Origin: Fusarium oxysporum f. sp. lycopersici 4287
Taxonomy: Eukaryota; Ascomycota; Sordariomycetes; Hypocreales; Nectriaceae
Assembly (NCBI RefSeq): GCF_000149955.1
Contig: NC_030986.1
Coordinates: 6,020,140 to 6,084,139, forward strand
DNA: 64,000 nucleotides
Direction: 5' to 3'
The notes below the pieces were generated by a model. It did no database searches, was not told where the DNA came from, and worked only from the letters and a program-made list of their open reading frames with translations. Positions 31,089-41,067 of the stretch are shown piece after piece. Each line of letters begins with the position of its first letter. Within the stretch, counting starts at the first letter, position 1. Position numbers and translations under genes: made by a program.

Positions 31089-32989
31089 ATGGATACTGAC
31101 AAGCCTCTTCACGATCAGCTCCGTATTCTAGGATTCTTTTTCATTTCTGTTGCTAAAGCCCAATCTCATCAGTTCAATATTGATAATAGATTGGAACGGA
31201 TTGTAAGTCTCACCTTTCTCTCGCAGCCGCCATTCGCTCATACGACAAGATCTCGGACGCCTGCAAGATCATCGCACAGGACGTTCCCGAAGCTGTCAGG
31301 AACAAACTTCATCGACTTGGAACCGAAGTGCAAGCGGAATTCCGCAAAGCACCATATGAACAGCATTCCCGTTTCCCAGATACAACCACAGCAACGATTG
31401 TGCAAGATAGTTCTCTCGATAGCCCAAACAAACAGCAAGTCGAGCATGATTCACCCACAAGAGCCCTCCAGCCTTTAAAGCAAACGTCGGCAGCGGTAGC
31501 TGAGATTTCATGGAGTCAGTCTTCCAGAAAAGAGAAATCTCGTAAGGAAGCATCTTCGACGGGAACTAAATGTTCCCCTCAAGATGATGAACAACCCTTC
31601 CTTATCGCCGATCTGAAGTCTTGGGCCCAATCACCAAAGCCTTTTCTCAGCTCTGGGGCAATTTCCATCGACGATCTCGCCGTGTTCGACTACATCCAGG
31701 CCCTCGAGAAATCATCACAAATAACCAAGATTGCTCGGCGATTTGCTTTAGTGCAGCTCTGGGTATCAAAAGAGGTCTGGCGGCCTTTGCCACCCCAAGA
31801 GTTTAAGAAACGTCTAGGTTCAGCGTCAGGGGGGAAATTTAATCGATGGCTCAGGGAAGGGAGGACATTATTCTTGCTCAAAGCACACAAGGGTATAGAG
31901 GTCTTGTTCTCGAAGCTCAAGTCACAGACTAAGTAAGTAGTGCATCATTCAACTAAAGCACAGAGACTGAATTTTACTCGAAGGCTTACAGCGCTATCAG
32001 CTGAGTCGAAAGCCCATCTCCATACGAACGCCGAGCCGAATGTCAACAAGGAATCCTACAATAACATCGAGTTACTCCTACAATCTCAGCACACTGAAGA
32101 AGCTAAAAGAATAGCTTCTTGCTTTGATGTAAAGGAATTGGAGCTTCCCAGGAGTTGCGAAGATTGTGTTACAAACTCCAAACTATACAGAGATGCTGCA
32201 AGCAGCATTTCAAAGTACCTTAAGGAGCTTCATATTAAGCGACTGTTTGGCGACCAAACACAACTAAGACACAGGCTCGAGGTCCGTGAGAATGAAAGGC
32301 CAGCAAAACGATGGCGCCAATGCCATGGACTACCCATGGAATCCCCATCGAGCCTCGGAGTGATCCGGTACCATTTCGATCAAGACCCAATGCACAATGA
32401 CAGTGGAGGATTGCCGTACGCCACGGAAAGCACCACCGATGCCGGAAGTGACGGTGGCCACGAAGCCCAAGGCGCATCTACTGATGTGAATATTCCTGTG
32501 TCGGGCTCACCTGAGGACGCAGGCTCCCAATTGGGGGCTTTAGTCATGCCTGGGAGCGATTCCTCACTCATTGCTACGCCTCCTTTGGAGGCTACCGTGG
32601 GTAGGTATGAAACACAACCATCAACAGAGACAACAACTCCAGTCAGAAACATCGAAGCTGATATGGGGCCTGCCCAACTTTATTCCCCACCTGCTCGTCG
32701 GAGCACACATCAGTTGAACGAAGGTTATCTCAACCGTCCATGCGCTGATATAGTGGAGAATCTTGGTGACTGTCGTGGCAACATTACACAGCTCTCTGGC
32801 GTATCTTTCGGAATACATGAGACCCTGGGTCAAGCATTGAGTACCCAGCCAATCCTTGAATCAAGCCTTCCCAACTGGCTTCATATCGATGCGAGTTCAT
32901 TCAATTTCGATACAGCCATGTTCGAACCACTCGGAGCACTCGAAACAATGGAATTCAACGACCACCAGGGCGAGTTAAATGTACAATAG
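31089..32989 (+). CDS. unrecognised 581-aa protein, three exons
   Basis: This spliced model starts at the ATG at 31089. Introns are 31123-31226 (GTATTC..GCAG) and 31933-31983 (GTAAGT..GAAG), with all phases consistent and 581 aa in total. Exon 2 carries a helical segment (IRSYDKISDACKIIAQDV, NKLHRLGTEVQ), then a polar linker. A compact block follows with SIDDLAVFDYIQALEKSSQI, ARRFALVQLWVSKEVW and KFNRWLREGRTLFLLKAHKG. Exon 3 has a short Cys pair (RSCEDCVTN) and is Ser/Thr/Pro-rich. I recognise no domain. The gene is convergent with the one at 33059, 69 bp away. The first exon is the least certain part. Confidence 0.6.
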
Positions 32990-33058
32990 TAATTAAGAAA
33001 TATTCTTAGGCAATTTCCACCTTCAATTTCGTCGCCAGATCGTCTCGGCTCGGTTCCG

Positions 33059-33612
33059 CTATTCATCCTTGCTCTCTTGGCCCTCAGCAGGCTCCCAATC
33101 ATATTGGACCATGTCAAAGCCTACTGGCCCTTCTTCTACAACAATTCGACTATTTCCCGGGATTTGAATATGGTTCCCAATATCCCAAGGTAGGGGTTGC
33201 CTAAACTCGGCTTTGTCCTTGTCGGGTTGGTACAGGACTTTAGGAACCCTTTGCGTATCCGCAGTTTGTGTCGCTAGTGGTATAAAGACGGTGATGGTAC
33301 GCTCAGGTGACGCAATCGTGCCTTTGTCAAGTTCACGAGGTCCGTAATTTCGGGCTTTACTGATAATTTTGCCTTTATGCAGCGCTTGGCGTCGAATATT
33401 GTGCGCCTAAATAGAGTACTTAGTAGAGCAGTTCAATTCCAATGATTCATCCTTACATGTTCATTCTCGAATTTACAGAGAATTTTGGTATCTGTTATGG
33501 TGGCTTTGTATTCACGCAGCGGACCACGCTCGCTCTGTACCTCTTTTTCCCGTTGCTGTTGACATAGGTTTTGCATCGATTCCGTAGCAGGAAGGAATAT
33601 AGGATTGCTCAT
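33059..33612 (-). CDS. unrecognised 167-aa protein, two exons
   Basis: From the ATG at 33612, exon 1 (52 codons, ending ILCKFENEH) joins exon 2 (AHNIRRQALHKGKIISKA, ERTITVFIPLATQ, PLPWDIGNHIQIPG, PVGFDMVQYDW) across a 50-bp intron at 33407-33456 (GTAAGG..TTTAG) in phase. The stop is at 33059-33061. The frame is also open upstream to about 33885 without a better ATG. It is a small mixed-charge soluble protein with no signal peptide and no family I recognise. Confidence 0.6.
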
Positions 33613-34129
33613 TTCTGCTTTGGCGTGTTGGATAATAGTTCTGATGTATAATGATCTTGAAGAGTCGCGATGTTGCGCTTTATGTACGACTACTACCAAA
33701 AGTGGCTGTGAATCATTCATTGACTGCTGGTCTAAGGTGTTGTGATAAGCGGTGGGGAAGAGATGTTTCTTTTTGCTAAAGGACTGCCTGATTCGCCCAC
33801 AGGGTTGGTCAAGTGGATGTTTTCTGGTCACGAGACGTCTCACAACCCGGTAATTGCATAATGCGGCCAGAAAGATTGTTTTGACAAAGTCAAGTAAATA
33901 AATAAATCATGACTAGACAAAACAGTGCGTCAATAGCAACTCAGAAATATGACTCTTTTGAATTGAACCGTTGCTTCAACGACCCAAATTATATTATCTT
34001 CTTGAAAGCTAACTTGGGCCCTTGTAATAAGAAACTCATTGCCTAAATTCCAACCTCCAGCCTGACCCAGAAGCATCCGTGCAAAATTACTGCTGTTGGC
34101 TATAAACTATTGTTCGTAAACAAGTATAC
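33613..34129. other. intergenic region
   Basis: Apart from the upstream open frame of the 33059-33612 gene, nothing is recognisable here. Confidence 0.4.
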
Positions 34130-34363
34130 TTATGACTGGTCTTCCTTCTGGTTGTGTGTGACGTCAATAGGGGTAAAATCGTTGGTATTGAAGTTGCCAT
34201 CCGAGGTTTCAGTTGAGCTGGTGTTGTCACCGTTGACCGGATCGGCAGGTACGGGTTGGTCATTGCGAGGAGTGCTGTCAGATTGTCTCGAGCCGCTCGA
34301 GTGCGTAGGGCTATTGCCCCCCTCCTTGTTACTAGACATTGTAGTAAGGATGACTTTGGCCAT
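34130..34363 (-). CDS. short low-complexity ORF, 77 aa
   Basis: The ATG at 34363 opens 77 codons rich in Ser, Asn, Asp and Thr (MAKVILTTMSSNKEGG to VTHNQKEDQS), ending at 34130. It has no intron and no recognisable domain. The composition resembles the disordered tails of the neighbouring unknown proteins, so it could be a gene, a fragment or chance. Confidence 0.3.
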   Translation of the reverse strand: MAKVILTTMSSNKEGGNSPTHSSGSRQSDSTPRNDQPVPADPVNGDNTSSTETSDGNFNTNDFTPIDVTHNQKEDQS

Positions 34364-35268
34364 GGATGAAGATTCTATTCAATTAAACCCGTTAGAACAT
34401 CAAAGGAAATCCAAGTTGTGCATGGCATTTAAGACTTTTATGATATAAGTCTTCTCACTCTGGAGACATAAGCCAAGATATAATAGAGTGGGCAAAGACA
34501 CGAATTACTACTGACCAAGGTAATCAAGTCAAGTGCGTCTCTAGAAAAAGGCTCGATATTTCTGAAGGCAAGTGTTGGTCTGATATCTTGGCTTTATGGA
34601 AGAGGGAAAGTGAATTCTTATACTCTTCAACAGTCACCTATTCAAGCAGCAAAAGCGCCTGCTCCAGGGGCCAAGTCACATCACAACTGACCAAGGTGAA
34701 AACCCTCTCGTAGTTGGCCCCCCGCTGTCTCATCCAAGGAGATCTTAGCTTAGTCGCATGCAGGTTGGTTGCGAGCTCGTTCACGTTACGTTGACCTGCA
34801 GCAACTGTCGAAGAGCTAAATCAGCCAGTCCAATTCTTCCAGGGGTGGTTTATGATGGCCAGGCAGCTGGTCAAACCATGGAGAAGGGCTAACGCAGCCG
34901 AGTCCTTTGAGCTGAGCTATACCTCCCTTTGACCCCTATCAGTGAAATAAGGCGGCCAGACAAAGCGACCAAAATGAGCTATCCCGGTGAGTTATATGCA
35001 TTAAACTTATATGCCAACATTAACTAACATATAACATCACTGTATTGGTGTAAAGATATTGCGCGCTTTAATTCAGTCAATGTCCAGCCTGGATGTATGA
35101 AATAAAGCTCCTCTGATAGGAATATAATAAAGTTCCCTTAAGCTAAGTTCTATTATAGTCCGCCATCTATCAGATAAGGCAACTAGAAGAGCCTAGGCAA
35201 AGGAAGCACGAATTAATGTTTCAGGCTTATTAATATAATATTAAAGGCTCTAAAATTAAGATATTTAC
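34364..35268. other. AT-rich non-coding stretch
   Basis: No gene or RNA was recognised. It becomes very A+T rich towards 35250, just before the polypyrimidine repeat. Confidence 0.5.
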
Positions 35269-35269
35269 T

Positions 35270-35462
35270 ACTTCCTCTCTCTCTTCCCTTCTTCCTTCCC
35301 TTCTTCCTTCCTCTCTTCCTTCCCTTCTTCCTCTATTCCTTCCCTTCTTCCTCTCTTCCTTCCTCTCTTCTTTCCTCTCTTCCTTCCCTTCTTCCTCTCT
35401 TCCTTCCTCTCTTCTTTCCTCTCTCTCTTCCCCTCTTCCTTCCTCTCTTCCTTCCTGCCCTT
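35270..35462. repeat. CT-rich microsatellite (CTTCC-type units)
   Basis: About 190 bases consist almost only of C and T on the plus strand, in units of CTTCC, CTCTT and CTTCT. The Lys/Glu/Arg/Gly open frames on the minus strand here are artefacts of this repeat. Confidence 0.9.
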
Positions 35463-35481
35463 TCCCAAGTTACCAGCATTG

Positions 35482-35575
35482 GAATAGTGGCACTGCTTAG
35501 GCAACTAAATTGAGGCCTAATCATAGCCGAATAGTGGGACTGCTTAGGCAACTAAATTGAGGCCTAATCATAGCC
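35482..35575. repeat. tandem duplication, 2 x 47 bp
   Basis: Units at 35482-35528 and 35529-35575 differ at one base (GTGGCACTG / GTGGGACTG). They share GCTTAGGCAACTAAATTGAG and the following bases. They sit immediately after the CT-rich tract. Confidence 0.88.
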
Positions 35576-35745
35576 CACATGCACATGCACGTCAGCAGCA
35601 TTCCTGCAATACTCATATTATGTTTTGTTTGAACTTTCTCAGATCTTTTACTTGTCATGCAACAAAAGCTAATTAGATACGGAGCACAGTATCTTAAAAC
35701 ACGCCTATCTATCCGCCCTTACTTCAGACCAAACATCGCCAGGTG

Positions 35746-36129
35746 ATGAGAAAGCACCGCATTAAAAAAAACACCTCTGACGATAAGATTGTTGAGAAAT
35801 GCAACAAACTGGTATGACGCAACCCTCTCAGCGCATTTTTCCCCTAGGCTAAACGTCTTTAGACCAAACAGTCTTGCTCTGGGCCGGTGTGGCATGACTT
35901 CAACGACGAAGAAATCCCTAATGATAATTATCTTGCCCTTGTTGTGGACGTGGATCAGTCGAGCGGCTCAGTATGGTTTTCGGAACGTATAACCAGGACG
36001 TATCTGGATATGGTCGGGCAGGATAACAAGGGAATGGTGATCGTATGCTTTGACGAAGATGTTGAAGTTGTGTGCTTTGGCGCATGTAGAGTGGGTAAAA
36101 TCTTCGGAGTGCAAAGTTCTACCACTTGA
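35746..36129 (+). CDS. small 110-aa protein, two exons, unrecognised
   Basis: The ATG at 35746 opens a 22-codon exon (MRKHRIKKN..EKCNKL). A 51-bp intron (35812-35862; GTATGA..GGCTAAAC..TTTAG) joins it in phase to an 88-codon exon (SGPVWHDFNDEEI, YLALVVDVDQSSGSVWFSER, MVIVCFDEDVEVVCFGACRV). The product is acidic and beta-rich looking. Its stop (36127-36129) lies inside the last codons of the minus-strand gene ending at 36119, so the two genes are convergent and overlap by 11 nt. No family recognised. Confidence 0.5.
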
Positions 36130-37106
36130 CTTCTTTTCGCCTGGTCAAAAATTCGATTGCTAAAGTACGCGGACAACTGATTGTAATAAATGGCGTTGCG
36201 TCGGGGAAATGCGGTACAGTTAGACGAGCTGTGAAGTCCTCACGTTGGTTAGCAACAACACGAATAACATCCATATCTTCCAATTCATAGACATTGGAGT
36301 AAAGTTGTACTGCATGCGTTAGTCTAGAAGGTTTTAATGGTATGTAAAGGTTGGGCTGTTACCATCATCCTCGACTGTTGCATCGGGGTTATCTACCAAA
36401 GACTGCGCAGCCTGTACTTCTCCCGAGTCGCTCTCGTCACCGTCTTCGCTTCCCTCTGTGCTATCACTGTTCTCACTATGGCTGCCATCATTATAATCAT
36501 CGGTCGGTGTTTTGTTCAATGGCTGGTGCTTCGCGAGATCTATGACGCCATGATAACTTGGAATAGCTACGTGTTCGAGCGAATTTGGATCGGTTCGGGA
36601 TCGCTTAGTTGTATGACTAGGGAAATGAGCTCCTCGTTTAATCTGCGTGGCACGGGCATCGTCGGGGACTAGAACAGCAGGAATGGTCAAAACTGATTAT
36701 GATAATAGCAATCGAGTTAATACCTAGACGCTCGAGTAGAGAAGTGGTAAAGTATTTGCGAGCAAGGCTAACGATGCCATCCGTAATTTCAACACCATCA
36801 TTCCAGGTCTTTAATTTGGAAATAAATTGAGTGGCGTGACTTTTAATCTTGTAGAGCTTTGAAATGGAAAATGCGGTGCTGCAAAGAAAGAGAATCACGC
36901 TCCCGAGATCTCTGTGAATGGTTGACAATAAAGCACGAGCTGATTTGCGTCTACTCCGCGCAGCTTCAGAATGCTTCTCGCGTTGTACATGATCCTCCTG
37001 AATGAGGTTGATGATGGTTGTAAGGGTACTCTCTTGCGATGCAGCAAGAGTCGGGTTTTCTGCCAGGCTTATTCGAACCCTATTTACACGTTTAAGCTCA
37101 ACATCG
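36119..37106 (-). CDS. unrecognised protein, 5' end lost in assembly gap
   Basis: Three exons are visible, with in-phase introns at 36669-36723 (GTATTA..TCTAG) and 36310-36362 (GTAACA..TGCAG). The N-terminal visible part is helical and contains REKHSEAARSRRKSAR, STIHRDLGSVILFLCSTAF and GIVSLARKYFTTSLLERL. A basic then very acidic linker follows (SENSDSTEGSEDGDESDSGE). The last exon (VYELEDMDVIRVVANQ, FPDATPFITISCPRTL) ends at 36119. The frame is open into the gap at 37107, so the start is missing. I recognise no family. Confidence 0.55.
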
Positions 37107-37435
37107 NNNNNNNNNNNNNNNNNNNNNNNNNNNNNNNNNNNNNNNNNNNNNNNNNNNNNNNNNNNNNNNNNNNNNNNNNNNNNNNNNNNNNNNNNNNNNN
37201 NNNNNNNNNNNNNNNNNNNNNNNNNNNNNNNNNNNNNNNNNNNNNNNNNNNNNNNNNNNNNNNNNNNNNNNNNNNNNNNNNNNNNNNNNNNNNNNNNNNN
37301 NNNNNNNNNNNNNNNNNNNNNNNNNNNNNNNNNNNNNNNNNNNNNNNNNNNNNNNNNNNNNNNNNNNNNNNNNNNNNNNNNNNNNNNNNNNNNNNNNNNN
37401 NNNNNNNNNNNNNNNNNNNNNNNNNNNNNNNNNNN
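37107..37435. other. assembly gap (329 N)
   Basis: A run of unknown bases. Open frames through it are meaningless. It removes the 5' part of the minus-strand gene at 36119. The 200 bp after it (37436-37640) hold no recognisable gene. Confidence 0.99.
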
Positions 37436-37683
37436 ATGCTGAAGATTACTGGCTAACTAAATTGCTGACGTTCAATGCCTTGAGTTCTGGGCAAACCACA
37501 ACCAATAATCAGAAGTTGGAGTGGATCTACATTCAAACCTAAAATGGTTAAGTTTCTGACTGGAGATTCCCCATGGAGCTAGTTCTGAGCTTCTGATTTG
37601 CGAGGAGCCGACACTCACCCCACTTTCATGAAGTCATGGTGGCATATCCTGATAAGAGATTATGTACTCTGTACTCCGTAGAG

Positions 37684-38511
37684 GTTGTATGTATGTATGT
37701 ATATTTTTCGTCCGGGGGGCCATCGGCCCCGAAAGTCCCCTACTGGGGCACAGGACGTGCTGGGCTAGAGAAGTCGGAATCTATCTACACGCTATTTACA
37801 GAAATGCTATTGGCTACAAAGGATTAGTCATTCGCAACGCGAAATTAGTCTTCCGCTCGGTATCCGATTTCTGCAAACGCGTCAGTAGACCACACTCTAT
37901 CCAGCATATCATCGGCACAAATAGCGCATCCTATCGGGCCTGTTACCCGTCAGCGGGACGACAAGGCGGAGCTGGCATATCGCAGCCGCTTTTGGCCTAA
38001 TATCAGGAGAGTTGAGATCAGTCTGTGTATGTGCGGCAGCTCGAGACTACCTCAAGGTGGTCCCGGCCAGATGGAGGGCGTGGTGGCGCCCTTCGTCTGG
38101 CCGTGAGCATACGAGAGAGGAAGAAAAGGTAACAAAAGAAATGTGTGGAAGATAAAGAAAGGAAGAGAGTCGCGAGTGCTTCTCCAGTCGCGGTCGCCTA
38201 ATAACGAGGGCAAATCTTTCCAAAGAACGCGCTGTCCTTGGACAGGTCGATATATTTGGTAAAGTCTTTTCCTATTGCTAGATTGACCGCTGCATTCGGT
38301 GAGGGTGCAAGCCTCATCCGATGACGCGGCGGTACTTTTCTGCAATAGAAGATGTGATCCGGTGCTTTGCGTCGGTTGCACGAGCAGACCAAGCGTGCAT
38401 CGCTATGGTCGAATCTCTCGTGATATGCGGCGAAATCCCCGTGGAGGGATCTCGCTGCCAGCAGATGGTGCAAGGCTGCGCGCGGGAGCGAGAGCTCTGG
38501 CGGGCAGCCTG
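37684..38511 (-). mobile_element. 5'-truncated copy of the Tad1-like LINE
   Basis: This 828-bp 3' fragment belongs to the same family as the full-length element at 565. It has a TGTA-repeat tail (37685-37703), the terminal hairpin (GGGGCC..GGCCCC), the 3' UTR and the last 104 or so codons of ORF2. The finger reads CSCNRRKAPDHIFYC and the end reads FFGKICPRY, at 38198. The minus-strand frame is open from 38198 to about 38511, where similarity stops at the inverted-repeat sequence. The tail unit differs from that of the 565 copy. Confidence 0.88.
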
Positions 38512-38623
38512 CCGCAGAGTTACTTAAAGCATACAGCTAGTGTCGCAGAGTAGGCATGATCTTCACGGCCTCAGGAAACAACTGCATTAGTAATCTAGCT
38601 ATATGCTTTAAGTAACTCTGCGG
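38512..38623. repeat. 112-bp element with 29-bp inverted ends
   Basis: The ends 38512-38540 and 38595-38623 are inverted copies with one mismatch (CCGCAGAGTTACTTAAAGCA on the outer side). The 54-bp centre is itself repeated in inverted, imperfect form at about 38724-38777. The left end coincides with the 5' truncation point of the LINE. It may be a miniature inverted-repeat element or the product of a fold-back duplication. Confidence 0.8.
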
Positions 38624-38961
38624 GATGGAATACCCCGCACAAGAGACAACTCAACAACAATCAATCAACATATTTGCTGCTGCTCATCATATTCACTTTA
38701 ACCCTTTAAGCACGCTCAGTGCAACAGCTAGTTTACTAACGCAGTTGTTTCCTGGGGTCGGGAAGATCATGCCTACCCTGCGACAATACGCCTCATTCAT
38801 TCAATCCGCCTATCGCAAGGCCCGGACTAATAATTATTGCGCGTAACCCCGCTTCACAATGCATAGCCTCAAAAACAAAGTCAGGGTTGAAGTTACAACA
38901 AGAAACCAACTCCCAACCACTCTGAGAATCTTCTTAAACTGCTAGCTATAGTACAAGCGAG

Positions 38962-40524
38962 ATGTCTCTAGAACTTCTACCGACAGAACTCCAGTGCTAC
39001 ATCATCCGCTTACTCGACCCCATCAGCTTCATATCGATCAGTCAGGCCAATGCCCACTTTCGACGTCTCATTAACCCAAAGCAGAAGCATTTTGCAGAGC
39101 GTCTTTTGGCGCTTGAGTTAGTGCCTGAGTATGGCGGCCCTTATCTCTTTTTCCGGTCTAGGGATACCAGCCTGAGACCAGACTGGACCGACCCAGCTTG
39201 GGAGAAGATGCGATGGGCCTGCACTAACTGTCTGCGTCTTCTCTCTCACAAGCACTTTGACAACCATTCTATTCTCAGATTGCGATACAGGAAGCCTCTT
39301 CCCGGATCTCCCGCCGCTAGAATGGTCACTACGTGGGAGCAAACAAGGCACATACCGCATCGAAACACAAATACAGAACAAGCCGAGCTTGATGCCAAAG
39401 TCTCCCTTTGGGAAGCGCAAAAGCAGCGTTTTAGATACTTTATCTGCGTTACCTCAGGCAAAGGACATCTGAGCGGCGATTTTCCAATCAACAATCTGGA
39501 CCTACTCCAATATTATGACATGGAGGGTTTCAAAGGCATAAACCAGGACCAGCTTGACAAAATGACACAACAAGATCGGATAAACTTGCTCGATCAGAAT
39601 GCCCTGGCTGTGGAGGGTGAGAATTGTGGGAAGAAGCGATGGCTTCGAAAGTGCAACGAGTGCCGATTCCAACAAGACGAAATATGGCAACTATTCGACG
39701 AGACGGGAGGCACTCGACGGCTACCCATTGTCCCAAGCCGCCAAGTCGTATTTGGATCACGCGTCGATCGATATTTTCCAGGGGTTTCAGAATATCTGAA
39801 TCACAAGAGACCACTCTTTAATGCGCCTCTTGGTCTCTTCCATAGAAAGGGTGCTCGTGAACAGCATTGGTCGATGTGGATGGTTCGATGTCCTGGATGC
39901 GCGCGCTGGCAAGAGCTGCGAGAGTTTCGGTTTGGTGGGACCCATCACCATTGGAAGCCCGCGAGAAGAGGGCCCAATCGCGAAGGGGATATAACGCGGG
40001 ATGAAAAAGAAATCACAGAGCCCTTGCTCAACACATACCGATGTAACTCCTGCTTCGCCAAAACTCATGGCCGACAGGAGCTAGGAAAGGTACTTAGTGA
40101 CTGGCTCTTATGCCTCATCGGGCATGAACTCCGCAACCTATCGTGGCAGCTCTCAAGTGGTTTACACGACTTACAAACACTTACTGGGCAACACTTACCC
40201 TGGAAGTACTCTAATGAGTGGAGCTGCAGTATGCAGAATACTCCTTGTCTTCAGCAGGACTTCAACTATATCCTCAAATCCAACGATATTACGATGCTTA
40301 AGTTTCGTCGCGAGAAGTGTAGGTATATCTGGGAACGTATCCAGATTAAGGATGATAAGTGGGTACCAGAAGATATAGATGCATTATATGATGATTTGGG
40401 GCGTATATTTGATGAATGCGAGGAGCACTGGAAATGGCTCCAGGGGTGTAAGAGGGAGATTGAGGAGCAGCTTGAACCATTGGTCGAATGGGCTTTGAGT
40501 AGAGATGGAGCTTTGTTTACCTGA
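38962..40524 (+). CDS. F-box protein with zinc-binding CxxC pairs
   Basis: A 520-aa single-exon protein. Residues about 3-45 form a typical F-box (LELLPTELQCYIIRLL, ISISQANAHFRRLI), the motif that links substrate receptors to SKP1 in SCF ubiquitin ligases. Several Cys pairs follow (WACTNC near 86, RKCNEC, RCPGCARW, YRCNSC), suggesting a zinc-stabilised recognition region. This is a common layout in uncharacterised fungal F-box proteins. The substrate is unknown. A TCTAGAACTTCTACC start context and a long uninterrupted frame support a functional gene. Confidence 0.85.
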   Translation: MSLELLPTELQCYIIRLLDPISFISISQANAHFRRLINPKQKHFAERLLALELVPEYGGPYLFFRSRDTSLRPDWTDPAWEKMRWACTNCLRLLSHKHFDNHSILRLRYRKPLPGSPAARMVTTWEQTRHIPHRNTNTEQAELDAKVSLWEAQKQRFRYFICVTSGKGHLSGDFPINNLDLLQYYDMEGFKGINQDQLDKMTQQDRINLLDQNALAVEGENCGKKRWLRKCNECRFQQDEIWQLFDETGGTRRLPIVPSRQVVFGSRVDRYFPGVSEYLNHKRPLFNAPLGLFHRKGAREQHWSMWMVRCPGCARWQELREFRFGGTHHHWKPARRGPNREGDITRDEKEITEPLLNTYRCNSCFAKTHGRQELGKVLSDWLLCLIGHELRNLSWQLSSGLHDLQTLTGQHLPWKYSNEWSCSMQNTPCLQQDFNYILKSNDITMLKFRREKCRYIWERIQIKDDKWVPEDIDALYDDLGRIFDECEEHWKWLQGCKREIEEQLEPLVEWALSRDGALFT

Positions 40525-41067
40525 TTTAGAATGTTACGCCAAAAGTCTGGAATCACCCGCCCTACACCCAGCCACCCCCGATGTAAACAGATGACTTCAA
40601 CACCAGATGGTGAATTATTTAAAAGTCGTGATGAAATAAAAACCATACCAAATGGAGGCTCTGACTATGTAGATTAGTATTCTGTGTACCAGCTGTGTGT
40701 ACGCTTGCAGGCGCGCAGGCGCGCAGGCGGTTCGCAGCTGAAGTTGTCAACTTTAAAATCAGCCAGTCTGGCAATATTGCCCATACTTCCTTCATAAACC
40801 ACGTTATATTTAGTTAAGTTATAAACGCTACAATCTCGTAGTCACTAGAGGAAGTCATGCTGCTCAAGTAAGGTTTTCCCCCCCTCTGAATCATTCCCTG
40901 AATCCTTCGACTGCTAGGGTCCCCAAGCTCCTCCTGCTAAAGCAGATCCTAAACTCCTTGCTGAGGGCCGCCTCAAGTTTCTGCATCTGGCTGTTGTAGG
41001 GGGTCAAGAAGGCGATATCGTTGATATGATATTGTCTCTGTCGGACGAGGTAGCACAGGAAACTTCT
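40525..41067. other. intergenic region between convergent genes
   Basis: It holds the 3' ends of the F-box gene and of the convergent gene at 41068. A short GGCGCGCAGGCGCGCAGGC direct repeat lies at about 40711-40730. Nothing else was seen. Confidence 0.5.

Noticed and set aside
35268..35551. Minus-strand frames of 72-78 codons rich in Lys, Glu, Arg and Gly
   Set aside because: They are translations of the CT-rich microsatellite and have no coding character.
36971..37456. Frames of 146-161 codons crossing the N run
   Set aside because: Unknown bases cannot support a reading frame.
37684..38623. Target duplication for the truncated LINE (CCGTAGAGGT near the tail against CCGCAGAGTT at the 5' break)
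   Set aside because: Two mismatches in ten bases, and the 5' side belongs to an inverted repeat; not convincing.
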